A stretch of DNA of 25,200 nt from contig JAMCWI010000037.1 in NCBI GenBank assembly GCA_023481335.1, positions 1-25,200 of the forward strand, read 5' to 3'. This DNA comes from Bacillota bacterium (GTDB lineage: Bacteria; Bacillota; Desulfotomaculia; Desulfotomaculales; Desulfotomaculaceae). The notes under the pieces are model-generated. The model was not told where the DNA came from, ran no database searches, and worked only from the letters and a program-made list of their open reading frames with translations. The translations under genes were made by a program, and so were the position numbers. Below, in pieces: positions 1-8,025 of this stretch; positions within the stretch are counted from its first letter, which is position 1, and each line of letters starts with the position of its first letter.

Positions 1-1
1 G

Positions 2-208
2 AAAATACCGACCAGGGGGAAGGCGCCGGACCGGCCGGGCTTTCTTTTACGGCGGGCGGCCGCCGAGTACAAGGTGCCCTGCCTTACCGCCCTGGACACC
101 GCGCGGGCGCTGGCCCTCGTGCTGCGCTACCTGAAGCGGGGCGGAAAAGCCGTGCCGCTCAGCATGAGTGAGGTAGGGATAGCGGGAGGCAATGCGGTTG
201 TGGGATGA
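2..208 (+). CDS. carB: Carbamoyl-phosphate synthase large subunit, C-terminal end (partial)
   Basis: This is the last 68 residues of a frame that is open from the left edge of the window. The translation begins KIPTRGKAPDRPGFLLRR and continues with VPCLTALDTARAL, the pattern of the C-terminal MGS-like allosteric domain of the carbamoyl-phosphate synthase large subunit. In this family that domain binds regulators such as UMP or ornithine, and the enzyme makes carbamoyl phosphate from bicarbonate, glutamine-derived ammonia and ATP. The next gene, argF, consumes carbamoyl phosphate, so the position fits an arginine cluster. The gap to argF is 212 bases and contains a hairpin, so co-transcription is not certain. 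The N-terminal part lies outside the window; identification rests on the tail only. Confidence 0.82.
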   Translation, partial: KIPTRGKAPDRPGFLLRRAAAEYKVPCLTALDTARALALVLRYLKRGGKAVPLSMSEVGIAGGNAVVG

Positions 209-316
209 TCGCCGGAGGAGCGCCTCTTAACTAATCAGGTGAATGGTGCCTGTCCCTTCACTTATTCACTTATTTTCGGTATTTTCATCTGTGGTTTGTG
301 ATGGTTCATCTGATAG

Positions 317-389
317 GGGGTCAGGCTTTACATTGTGAAATATCCTAAGAAAAGTAAAAACTGGAAAGAGTAAAGTAAAGCCTGACCCC
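317..389. repeat. Inverted repeat with 15-bp perfect arms between carB and argF
   Basis: The arms are 317-331 (GGGGTCAGGCTTTAC) and 375-389 (its exact reverse complement), separated by 43 bases. No T-run follows on either strand, so it does not look like a simple intrinsic terminator. The sequence style resembles dispersed intergenic REP-like or miniature elements; only one copy is in the window. Confidence 0.6.
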
Positions 390-420
390 ACAATATTAAT
401 GGGAAAGAGAGGCAATAAAA

Positions 421-1362
421 GTGGACTCACCCGGGCAGAATTTAAAAGGGCGGGATCTTTTAAGCCTGCATGACTTTGCGGCGGAGGAAGTGGCGGCCAT
501 CCTCGACCTGGCTGCCGGCCTGAAAGAGAAGCAAAAAAGCGGTGTGCCCCACCCCAGCCTGCAGGGAAAGGCCCTGGGCATGATCTTTCAAAAATCATCC
601 ACCCGCACGCGGGTTTCCTTCGAGGTGGCCATGTACCAGCTCGGCGGCTACCCAATGTTTTTGAGCGCGAACGACCTGCAGCTCGGCCGGGGGGAGAGTA
701 TCGCGGACACCGCCCGGACGCTCTCACGATACCTGGACGGGATCATGATCCGCACTTTCGAGCAGGCTGCCGTAGAGGAATTGGCCCGCTATGCCACCAT
801 TCCGGTGATCAACGGGCTAACCGACCTGCTGCACCCGTGCCAGATCCTGGCAGACCTGCTGACCATCCGCGAGCATAAGGGGACGCTGGCCGGCTTGAAG
901 CTCGCTTACGTCGGCGACGGCAACAATATCTGCCACTCCCTCCTATTCGGCTGCGCCAAAGCCGGAATGGATATCAGTGTGGCCTCTCCGGAAGGTTACA
1001 GGCCGAAGGGAGAAATCGTCCGCCTGGCCGTGGAAGACGCCGCGGCCGCCGGGAGTAAAATTAAAGTCCTCGCCGACCCGGTGGAGGCGGTCGGGGGTGC
1101 CGACGTGGTGGTTACGGACGTGTGGGCCAGTATGGGTCACGAGGCGGAGCGGGTAGGACGCGTGAAAGCCTTTGCAGCCTACCAGGTAAACGATGACCTG
1201 GTAAGGCACGCTAAAAAGGACTACATCTTCCTGCACTGCCTGCCGGCTCACCGCGGGGAAGAGGTAACGCCCGAAGTCATTGACGGGCCGCATTCGGTGG
1301 TCTGGGACGAGGCTGAAAACCGCTTGCACACCCAGAAGGCGGTCCTGGCGCTCCTTCTGTAA
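421..1362 (+). CDS. argF: Ornithine carbamoyltransferase
   Basis: A 313-residue protein, the usual length for anabolic ornithine carbamoyltransferase. It joins carbamoyl phosphate to ornithine to give citrulline in the cytoplasm. The carbamoyl-phosphate loop SSTRTR is at residues 59-64, HPCQ at 138-141, DGNN (ornithine side) at 166-169, the SMG loop at 237-239, and the catalytic-cysteine motif HCLPAHRGEE at 272-281. All active-site motifs are intact. The start is a GTG at 421, supported by the purine-rich AGAGAGG about eight bases upstream and by alignment of the N-terminus with the family. It follows the carB tail and precedes argG by 134 bases on the same strand. I see no clear promoter or ARG box. 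The residues distinguish it clearly from aspartate carbamoyltransferase. Confidence 0.96.
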   Translation: MDSPGQNLKGRDLLSLHDFAAEEVAAILDLAAGLKEKQKSGVPHPSLQGKALGMIFQKSSTRTRVSFEVAMYQLGGYPMFLSANDLQLGRGESIADTARTLSRYLDGIMIRTFEQAAVEELARYATIPVINGLTDLLHPCQILADLLTIREHKGTLAGLKLAYVGDGNNICHSLLFGCAKAGMDISVASPEGYRPKGEIVRLAVEDAAAAGSKIKVLADPVEAVGGADVVVTDVWASMGHEAERVGRVKAFAAYQVNDDLVRHAKKDYIFLHCLPAHRGEEVTPEVIDGPHSVVWDEAENRLHTQKAVLALLL

Positions 1363-1479
1363 CGGTGCCTGACTGTTTACTTATTTCCTATCTACCTGTT
1401 ATCATGAAAATGCTCGCCGGCATTATCCTAAACGGTTTTTTACGGCACATAATGGGTGGTTACTTTGAAATACATGTTT

Positions 1480-1485
1480 AAGGAG
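1480..1485 (+). promoter_or_regulatory. Shine-Dalgarno sequence of argG
   Basis: AAGGAG sits 11 bases before the ATG at 1497 and fixes that codon as the start. The 134-base gap before it carries no convincing terminator hairpin, so read-through from argF is possible. Confidence 0.75.
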
Positions 1486-1496
1486 ATGTTGTACCG

Positions 1497-2702
<1,206 letters not shown>

Positions 2703-2711
2703 TTTTTCAAC

Positions 2712-2743
2712 GCGGCGCCGGGAATTTACGGCGCCCGTTTTTT
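2712..2743 (+). terminator. Rho-independent terminator after argG
   Basis: A GC-rich 7-bp stem (2714-2720 with 2729-2735, GGCGCCG/CGGCGCC) with an 8-base loop is followed by a run of six T (2738-2743), 12 bases after the argG stop. This is a textbook intrinsic terminator. Confidence 0.85.
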
Positions 2744-2791
2744 AAACAACGTAAAAAATATTTTTAAAACTTACGATAATTTTACAGGGGC

Positions 2792-2817
2792 AGGCGAAAT
2801 TTCGCCTCTTATTTTTT
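2792..2817 (+). terminator. Second hairpin between convergent argG and vanW-type gene
   Basis: A perfect 16-base palindrome (AGGCGAAATTTCGCCT, 2792-2807) is followed on the + strand by CTTATTTTTT. It could stop transcription arriving from argG. It lies immediately beyond the stop codon of the convergent gene on the minus strand, where no T-run follows it, so a role in that direction is less likely. Confidence 0.5.
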
Positions 2818-4173
2818 GACGGTCCCCTCCGGTTTTGGACCCACGTGAACAATTTTGTCCTCGGATATGTAATAATCGGATGAAATCTGATTTCTGGACT
2901 GTACCTGGCCGTCCACGACAACTTCGCGGTAAACCCGCGCTTCGTAGCCTGCCCTGCCGGAATTGACAACTTCTGTTTCACCTTCAGGCAGGGAATTGTC
3001 CTCGACGACGATCACTTTCGGCTCAAAGACAGTTTTTTCCGATGTAATCCTGACTGTGTGGCTTTTGCTTTTTTCCTCCCCGAAGATGCTGACCGTTAAC
3101 GTCCCGGACTTCCCGGACTCCAAAAGGCTTGAAATATAGACCGGGGCGCCCGTGTTGTTGGTAAACTTCAGGTCCAGATAGTCACCGGCAATGGTGGCGT
3201 CACGGCCTGGAGAAACGTAACTGACCGGCTGCGGGTGGGGATAGCGCTCAACCACCTCCAGGTCTGAAAGAAGCACGGTGTTATAGAGGGTGGTGGCAAC
3301 CTGGCACACGCCGCCGCCGAAATCGAGGGATAGTCCGTTACCGATAAAAACAGGGGCTTCCAAGTAGCCTGATTCCGCCAGGCGGGGGCCCAATTGCCGG
3401 TTCAATGAAAAGACTTCCCCGGGCTTCAGCAGGGTTCCGTTGATCGCGGCGCTGGCCAGGGCGATATTATGCGACCGGTTCTCGTCACTATTATTGAATG
3501 TGGTGATGTACTCCGACAGCAGCGTATCGATCCCATTCAGGTCGGAGGTAGAAATCGGCGGTTCCAGTATCCGGCCGGACGCCGCCACATTTAAATTCCC
3601 GCCTGCCAGGTCGCGGCTCACCTGCTCAAGGGTCTTTTCAAGATCAAGGCTGTAACCTTTTTTCTCAGGAGTGATTATAACCTTATCATCGGATAACTTT
3701 ACTTCTGCGTCCTCCGCCGGCGTTTCCCATTCATCTTTAAGGCATTTTAACTTTTCCGCCAGTTTCTCTTCGGAAAAAGCAATTTTAATCGCCAGGTCGA
3801 TCGGTGCGGCCCGGAGTTGCGGAGTGGATGTAAACCGGTCAAAAATATTTCCCTTTTTGCCATACGCCAGAGCTTCCTCGATGGTTGACCGGTAATCGTA
3901 TATTCCGTCTATATCAGGTAAATAAATGACATAGCTTTTTCCCGCGTCTTTAATTCTCAACGCGCTCAGAGGGGGGTCGGGTATGGTACTTTCCAGCCTT
4001 TGTACCGCCTCAACCGGGCTCAGGCCCCCTACCGGGACATCATTAACCGTAATGCCCTGTTGAACTTTTCCTGCATACCGGCCGTCCAAAAACATGACTG
4101 TGGAGAAGATAACGGCAGCGCACTGGAATAAAAGGATTGACGACAGAAATGCAGCTTTTTTTATAAGAGGCAT
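2809..4173 (-). CDS. VanW family protein with G5-like C-terminus, membrane-anchored
   Basis: A 454-residue protein of the YoaR/VanW type. Residues 1-30 form an uncleaved signal or single membrane anchor (positively charged start, then a hydrophobic stretch). Residues of about 35-220 resemble the peptidoglycan-binding-like domain that precedes VanW. The VanW domain spans roughly 225-365, with the signature FSLNRQLGPR and FGGGVCQVATTLYN. The last 80 residues, with a VNSGRAGYEARVYREV segment, look like a G5 domain. The family is found in spore-formers and vancomycin-resistance clusters; its biochemical role is not settled, but it acts outside the cytoplasmic membrane near the wall. The ATG has a GGAGA site, and the gene starts 15 bases after the PRC-barrel gene ends, so it is the last gene of a three-gene operon. 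Confidence 0.88.
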   Translation of the reverse strand: MPLIKKAAFLSSILLFQCAAVIFSTVMFLDGRYAGKVQQGITVNDVPVGGLSPVEAVQRLESTIPDPPLSALRIKDAGKSYVIYLPDIDGIYDYRSTIEEALAYGKKGNIFDRFTSTPQLRAAPIDLAIKIAFSEEKLAEKLKCLKDEWETPAEDAEVKLSDDKVIITPEKKGYSLDLEKTLEQVSRDLAGGNLNVAASGRILEPPISTSDLNGIDTLLSEYITTFNNSDENRSHNIALASAAINGTLLKPGEVFSLNRQLGPRLAESGYLEAPVFIGNGLSLDFGGGVCQVATTLYNTVLLSDLEVVERYPHPQPVSYVSPGRDATIAGDYLDLKFTNNTGAPVYISSLLESGKSGTLTVSIFGEEKSKSHTVRITSEKTVFEPKVIVVEDNSLPEGETEVVNSGRAGYEARVYREVVVDGQVQSRNQISSDYYISEDKIVHVGPKPEGTVKK

Positions 4174-4188
4174 TGCTTTCTCCGGTGA

Positions 4189-4986
4189 TTATTCGCTGAT
4201 ATTTAAGGTAAGTTGAGTGTACCTGTTGGCTGCCCTGGCCCGCTCGATGGTTTCGGCCGTGATGACTTCTCCTTCCTCTGCTATCACTTCACCGTCGTCC
4301 GCTACGATCTGCATGGAAACTTTTTTACCCAGAAGGTACTGTTTCTGACGCTCCTCAAAAAGTTTCAAAGCGTCTCCGGATTGTTTTTCACCAGCATCCG
4401 CCTGAGGCGCGGCGCCGGGGGCGGGAGTGGGAGCGGGAGCGGCTTTTGCCTTGCTCTTCAGGTCACCGGTCCGGGCAGCGTCTTTTTCCATCAGTTCAGT
4501 AACCAGCACGTCCTCCACGTTTTCTTTAATCACCAGGTAGTCGCGGCCGTAGGTTAGAATGTGGTCTCTCAGAATGATTCCTGCGGGTTTTTCGCCGTTG
4601 GCAGGAACGAGCTGGCAGCCCAGAATTTCACCGGTGTCTTCACTGATATAATACTCACTGATGGCGCCCACCAGGCGACCCTTTTGGCTCAAGACTTTAA
4701 TGCCCGGCAGGCGGAGATCTTTCTCCAGCAAATCCACCGCTCCGGCGCATTCGTTGACTGTAGAGAGAGAAGAGCGGTCCGCAACGGTCAGAGCGAACTC
4801 ACCGATCCCCAGAACGTCCTCAAATGGCAGTCCCTTTAATCCCAGATACCAGGTCCCGTCTCCCACAAGGAGAAAATCAACAGTACCCCTTTGCGGGTTT
4901 AGAACCAGATGCTTCACCTCACCTATTTGCTTCCCCTCTTCAATATTAAGAACCGGTAGCCCCAAAATCTGCTTGCTGCTTTTCAC
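4189..4986 (-). CDS. PRC-barrel domain protein
   Basis: A 265-residue, probably cytoplasmic protein. Residues 1-75 form one PRC-barrel (start KSSKQILGLPVLNIEEGKQIG, written here only in part as LPVLNIEEGKQIGEV). Residues of about 85-160 form a second barrel (GAISEYYISEDTGEILGCQL). An alanine/proline-rich linker follows at about 180-200, then a charged C-terminal segment with VSMQIVADDGEVIAEEGEVI. PRC-barrels are found in RNA-processing, photosynthetic and sporulation proteins and usually mediate assembly; no enzymatic role can be claimed. The start is a GTG at 4986 with an AGGGGGCAGG-type purine-rich site, and it overlaps the 3' end of the upstream TPR gene by 41 bases, which suggests translational coupling. 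The function within this envelope operon is unknown. Confidence 0.82.
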   Translation of the reverse strand: MKSSKQILGLPVLNIEEGKQIGEVKHLVLNPQRGTVDFLLVGDGTWYLGLKGLPFEDVLGIGEFALTVADRSSLSTVNECAGAVDLLEKDLRLPGIKVLSQKGRLVGAISEYYISEDTGEILGCQLVPANGEKPAGIILRDHILTYGRDYLVIKENVEDVLVTELMEKDAARTGDLKSKAKAAPAPTPAPGAAPQADAGEKQSGDALKLFEERQKQYLLGKKVSMQIVADDGEVIAEEGEVITAETIERARAANRYTQLTLNISE

Positions 4987-6211
4987 TTGCCCTGCCCCCT
5001 TTTTTAAATTGTTTTAGCCTTTCGGCTGTTTCCAGGTTTGCTTTTACTTTTATTAAACTGGGTATTTTCGAATAAGGAGAGTAAAGCATTTTGGCTGCTT
5101 CCAGAAGTTCCGCCAAAACATCCAGGAAAAAAAGCTGGCCCTGTAATTTTTGCCTCAGGGAATGGTCCAAAATAAAACCTTTCTGCTCCAGAACCGAATT
5201 GAGGATCATACCGGCCTGCAGGTATTGGCCCATTTCCTGGTAAGCAGCGCATATCTCCAGGGCTAGGGCCGCGGAAATCTGCTCCCCTTGATTCAGGTGA
5301 AGTGCCCTGAGGAAATAATCCAATGCTCCGGCCATGTCACCCCTGGCTTTGCATTCAAATCCCGCTGAAATGTACTTGTTGACAGAGTCGGGTTCGGTTT
5401 GTAATGCAGCAGGGCCCGGCCCGGCAATTTCTTCAACGGCGGGTAATATCTCATTAACTGCAAGCGGTTCTTTGTGAATTTCAACTGGTTCTTCTTCCCC
5501 AACGGCCGGTTGAACATTGAAAACAGCCGGCTGTTCACCGTTGGCGGGCATTTCAGCAATAATCGCCATGTCGCTTTGTTCAGACAAAGCCGGTTTGAGA
5601 AGAGGCTTTACTTTAGTCGGAGCTGTTTCTTCCACAGATATCTCAGTGTCTATGGACAGTTCTTCTTCCGGGGCCAATTCTTTTTCAACTTTTTCCAGCG
5701 CGGCGATCAAGTCGTGCAGGGCTGCCGTTTCACCCGCGGCAGGCTTTTCCTCCAAATACTCAAGCAAATACGACTCGAAATCCCGGCTGTCTTCCCGTTC
5801 TTCACCCGAAAAACCTATTTTTGAAGGAGTATCCAGGGTGGCGCAGACTTCCGGGACAACTGTTTCCCCCGGCAGCATAGCGGCAGGAGGATCTCCGGCA
5901 GGCTCCACCGGTATGTATTTCTTTTCCAAACCAGCCGCTTTTTGGGGAGCGGGGGGGATTTTTAAAGAAAACCTGCTATCGGCGTTGCTCAAGATAATTG
6001 CAGAAAAAGCGATTAGGCCGAAATAGATGGCCAGCACCCGGCCCATGTTGAGGTTGGAAGTAGCGAAGGGGAAAATAGCCCCTAAAGCATAAGAAATTCC
6101 CACTGTGCAATAAATAGTCCGGGAGCTCAGCGGGATGCGGTTTTTAACAAGGTGGAATATGGTTATTAAAACAATAGTTATTAATAATAATGTGGTCAGG
6201 TATTCGGACAT
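4946..6211 (-). CDS. Membrane protein with C-terminal tetratricopeptide-like repeats
   Basis: A 421-residue protein. Three hydrophobic segments lie at about residues 5-22, 32-50 and 57-75. A long acidic, proline- and glutamate-rich linker (about 85-275) follows, and then a helical region at about 277-410 with a TPR-like repeat (CKARGDMAGALDYFLRALHL and ICAAYQEMGQYLQAGMIL). The layout suggests a membrane-anchored scaffold whose TPR end lies in the cytoplasm. I do not recognise a named family. It is the first gene of an operon with PRC-barrel and VanW genes and starts at an ATG with a GAGG site seven bases upstream. A sigma-A-like promoter lies about 30 bases before the start. The linker is of low complexity, so homology searches will mostly hit the repeats. 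Confidence 0.75.
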   Translation of the reverse strand: MSEYLTTLLLITIVLITIFHLVKNRIPLSSRTIYCTVGISYALGAIFPFATSNLNMGRVLAIYFGLIAFSAIILSNADSRFSLKIPPAPQKAAGLEKKYIPVEPAGDPPAAMLPGETVVPEVCATLDTPSKIGFSGEEREDSRDFESYLLEYLEEKPAAGETAALHDLIAALEKVEKELAPEEELSIDTEISVEETAPTKVKPLLKPALSEQSDMAIIAEMPANGEQPAVFNVQPAVGEEEPVEIHKEPLAVNEILPAVEEIAGPGPAALQTEPDSVNKYISAGFECKARGDMAGALDYFLRALHLNQGEQISAALALEICAAYQEMGQYLQAGMILNSVLEQKGFILDHSLRQKLQGQLFFLDVLAELLEAAKMLYSPYSKIPSLIKVKANLETAERLKQFKKGGRASEKQQADFGATGS

Positions 6212-6236
6212 AGCTTAACCTCGACCTTTTTAAAAC

Positions 6237-6265
6237 ATTATCGGCAAATTTCGTCAATAAATCAA
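6237..6265 (-). promoter_or_regulatory. Sigma-A-like promoter for the TPR-PRC-VanW operon
   Basis: On the minus strand TTGATT (6265-6260), a 17-base spacer and GATAAT (6242-6237) precede the ATG at 6211. Spacing is ideal, the -10 matches 5 of 6 bases, and the predicted transcript start near 6230 leaves room for the GAGG site at 6222-6219. Confidence 0.55.
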
Positions 6266-6340
6266 GTATAAATTAAAATCAATTTCAAAAAAGGGTGTTT
6301 ATTCCTGTCGAAGCGTGAAAGAAATTTCAACTTATTAAGG

Positions 6341-6374
6341 AAAAAACGGCCAGGAGAATCACTCTCCTGACCGT
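6341..6374 (-). terminator. Rho-independent terminator downstream of the DsrE-family gene
   Basis: On the minus strand a stem pairs 6347-6357 with 6363-6373 (one mismatch, 5-base loop) and is followed by six T (complement of 6346-6341). It lies about 140 bases past the DsrE-family stop codon and also shields the promoter of the next operon. Confidence 0.75.
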
Positions 6375-6457
6375 GTTCGTAAGATGCAACATGCCCGGCG
6401 AATGGCGACACGTTCGGTTTGATGAGAGCTGCGCGCTGTTCCGGGGGGTTCTGTGAG

Positions 6458-6494
6458 AGGGTAATGCTGCAGAAAATTACTGCAGCATTACCCT
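6458..6494. repeat. Perfect inverted repeat, 15-bp arms, 3' of the DsrE-family gene
   Basis: The arms AGGGTAATGCTGCAG (6458-6472) and its exact reverse complement (6480-6494) flank a 7-base AT loop. It begins 17 bases past the stop codon of the minus-strand gene. No T-run follows on either strand, so it is more likely an mRNA 3'-end stabiliser or a repeat than the actual terminator, which is found at 6341-6374. Confidence 0.6.
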
Positions 6495-6511
6495 ACTTGA
6501 TTTACTGTTGC

Positions 6512-6913
6512 TTAGGGCTTGATATACGCATAACCTTCAGCTTGCTTTTTAACAATTTCTGTTATACCTGCCGAGACTACCGTAACATAAGAGTATATCA
6601 TGTTCTCATCTAAAGATTTCATCCTGAGAGAGTTTCGGCAAGCAACGAATCTTACACCCATTTTTGTTAACTTATTCATTTGTTCAAGTAAGTCTCCACT
6701 TGCTATTCCGCAACTGTGTTCAATTTCAGAGCTGCTTTCTGCTATCTGGCATTTATTGGCATTGGCATATGCAGAGACTGCAGCGCCGTTGGCCAAAACC
6801 TCAATATCCACATTCTCTTGTCCTACGTCATTTAAGAAATTGATGATGTTTAAAAGTGTTCTCTTCCATCTTTCAGGTTCGTTTACATGGAAAAGAACTT
6901 TCAGGTTGTCCAT
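6512..6913 (-). CDS. DsrE/DsrF-like family protein (COG1416 type)
   Basis: A 133-residue protein with the compact alpha/beta fold signature of DsrE-like proteins. The N-terminus KVLFHVNEPERWKRTLLNI and the segment GVRFVACRNSLRM (Cys92) match the family pattern in which a cysteine follows a beta strand near residue 90. DsrE-like proteins bind or carry sulfane sulfur or act as small regulators; for COG1416 members the exact role is not established. Cys55 and Cys68 are also present. The start ATG has an AGGGGG site eight bases upstream. It is a single-gene unit with a hairpin and a terminator downstream. The adjacent divergent DNA holds the end of a YeiH-type transporter, a family sometimes linked to sulfur compounds, so a lost sulfur-related gene pair is possible. 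Confidence 0.8.
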   Translation of the reverse strand: MDNLKVLFHVNEPERWKRTLLNIINFLNDVGQENVDIEVLANGAAVSAYANANKCQIAESSSEIEHSCGIASGDLLEQMNKLTKMGVRFVACRNSLRMKSLDENMIYSYVTVVSAGITEIVKKQAEGYAYIKP

Positions 6914-7066
6914 TAGAAAAGCCCCCTTTATTTGTTTGCTTGAAAGTTTGTCAAGCCCTAGTTAGGCCAATAAAGTTTTTCTTTTGAGAAAATTTTTCGA
7001 TATGAATCTTTCTGTGAGCAAAATGAAACTAGAAAAGATATGAATTCTTCCACCACAGAGGTTTGA

Positions 7067-7339
7067 AACTTATCTTTATTATGGTTTATTTTCGGCTTTT
7101 TCGGTCTAAGCTACCTTAATACCGTTGGTTTAATACCTAAAGATCTTGCTTCTATAATGCTGCAAGCCAGCAGCCTTCTCTTAGCGTTAGCCATGGCCGG
7201 CATGGGTCTTAGTGTAGATTTGGTAATGTTTAAGCGTATGGGATTGAAATCGCGTATAGATAAAAGAGGTATACTCACAAGGTTATGGGCAATTATCTCC
7301 ACAACTGTAGCTAAAACAAGCCCTTGGAGGCTACCGTGA
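7067..7339 (+). pseudogene. C-terminal remnant of a YeiH/UPF0324 family membrane protein
   Basis: The frame reads WFIFGFFGLSYLNTVGLIP and then LLLALAMAGMGLSVDLVMF and KRMGLKSR. This is the conserved C-terminal pair of membrane segments of the UPF0324 (YeiH, putative sulfate exporter) family. A stop at 7064-7066 lies directly upstream in frame, and no N-terminal part is visible in any frame, so roughly the first three quarters of the gene are missing. After residue SR the match ends and the reading continues with unrelated sequence to a stop at 7337. The ATG at 7157 has no ribosome-binding site. I call it a dead fragment. Confidence 0.6.
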
Positions 7340-7594
7340 ATAAGAGGCATACGTTGAAAGGTGTTAAAAATAGTTTTGCTTTGCATAACTTTCATCTCGA
7401 ATTCTCCCCTCTATTTTTTCTTGAATTTAACAATAATAAGTTTACAGCAAAAACAGGTAAGAAGGGAAATACCTGATTATAATAAGCCTTATAATGGGAT
7501 ACTTATATAGGAAAGCGGTTGGCACCAGGACCGGGGAGTAGTTTGCAGAAAGTTCCAATAGATGAGGTAGTCGAAAAAAAACCCCTGTATATAG

Positions 7595-7723
7595 ATTAAT
7601 GAACCCGGTGAGCGTTCCATCCTTTCCTATTTTCCTTCAAGCAATAAAGCGCAGGAGGCTGTAGAGGCCTTAAAGGGCGCAGGCATCGGTGAAGTCCAAC
7701 TGGACCGGGTGTCCCGCTTATGA
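7595..7723 (+). pseudogene. Fragment of a small general-stress-like protein
   Basis: The frame reads ILSYFPSSNKAQEAVEALKG followed by AGIGEVQLDRVSRL and a stop. The pattern of a strand, then AxEAVEALxxAGI, then another strand resembles the ferredoxin-like fold of YflT/general stress protein 17M-type proteins. There is no start codon or ribosome-binding site in the open stretch, and it stops where reverse-transcriptase sequence begins, so it looks like a 5' fragment cut by an insertion or rearrangement. The family assignment is tentative. Confidence 0.4.
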
Positions 7724-7791
7724 ACAAGTACGGATTGGAATACGTAGTGGACATGGATCTTTCCAAATGCTTTGATCGGTTAGACCATGAA
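7720..7791 (+). pseudogene. Group II intron reverse transcriptase, internal fragment
   Basis: Twenty-four residues (KYGLEYVVDMDLSKCFDRLDHE) match the conserved RT-2-like block of group II intron-encoded proteins, in which the aspartate of VDMDL and the FD pair are near-invariant. The sequences that should lie before and after this block are absent. It is a relic of a retroelement. Confidence 0.6.
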
Positions 7792-7794
7792 TGG

Positions 7795-7932
7795 ACCAAA
7801 ACAAAGCATAAGAATCAAGATGAAACCCCATATACCTCAGACGGAAGGGAACAGCACCAGAGGCGCACCGGTAAACGGCAAGCACTTCCAAGAAATGATG
7901 AATTACTCGGCAATCATTTGATGGAAAAAATT
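7795..7932 (+). pseudogene. Group II intron reverse transcriptase, N-terminal fragment
   Basis: In the same frame, directly after the internal RT block, the translation TKHKNQDETPYTSDG and then TGKRQALPRNDELLGNHLMEKI resembles the N-terminal leader of intron-encoded reverse transcriptases. These typically end in LMExIL before the first RT block. The match stops at 7932. The order is inverted compared with an intact gene (N-terminal piece after the internal piece), so at least two copies or a rearrangement are involved. Confidence 0.5.
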
Positions 7933-8025
7933 CCGGCGCCACTGACGGCCGCGCGGGGGTTTGATCCCGCTGCGGCCGGATCAGGCCGGGCCGGTATTGC
8001 AGCGTGGTAGTTGGTTAGGATATGT

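Noticed and set aside
1389..1400. TATCTACCTGTT shared with 18261-18272, each preceded by a TTATT stretch
   Set aside because: Only 12 bases are identical and the surroundings diverge; could be a dispersed repeat but is not supportable from this window.
6927..6954. TTGACA (minus strand, 6954-6949) with AATAAA as a promoter for the DsrE-family gene
   Set aside because: The predicted transcript start would fall inside the Shine-Dalgarno sequence, leaving no usable leader; the real promoter is probably further upstream.
7947..7985. GC-rich pairing possibilities as an acsA terminator on the minus strand
   Set aside because: Stems are short or imperfect and not followed by a T tract in the right place.
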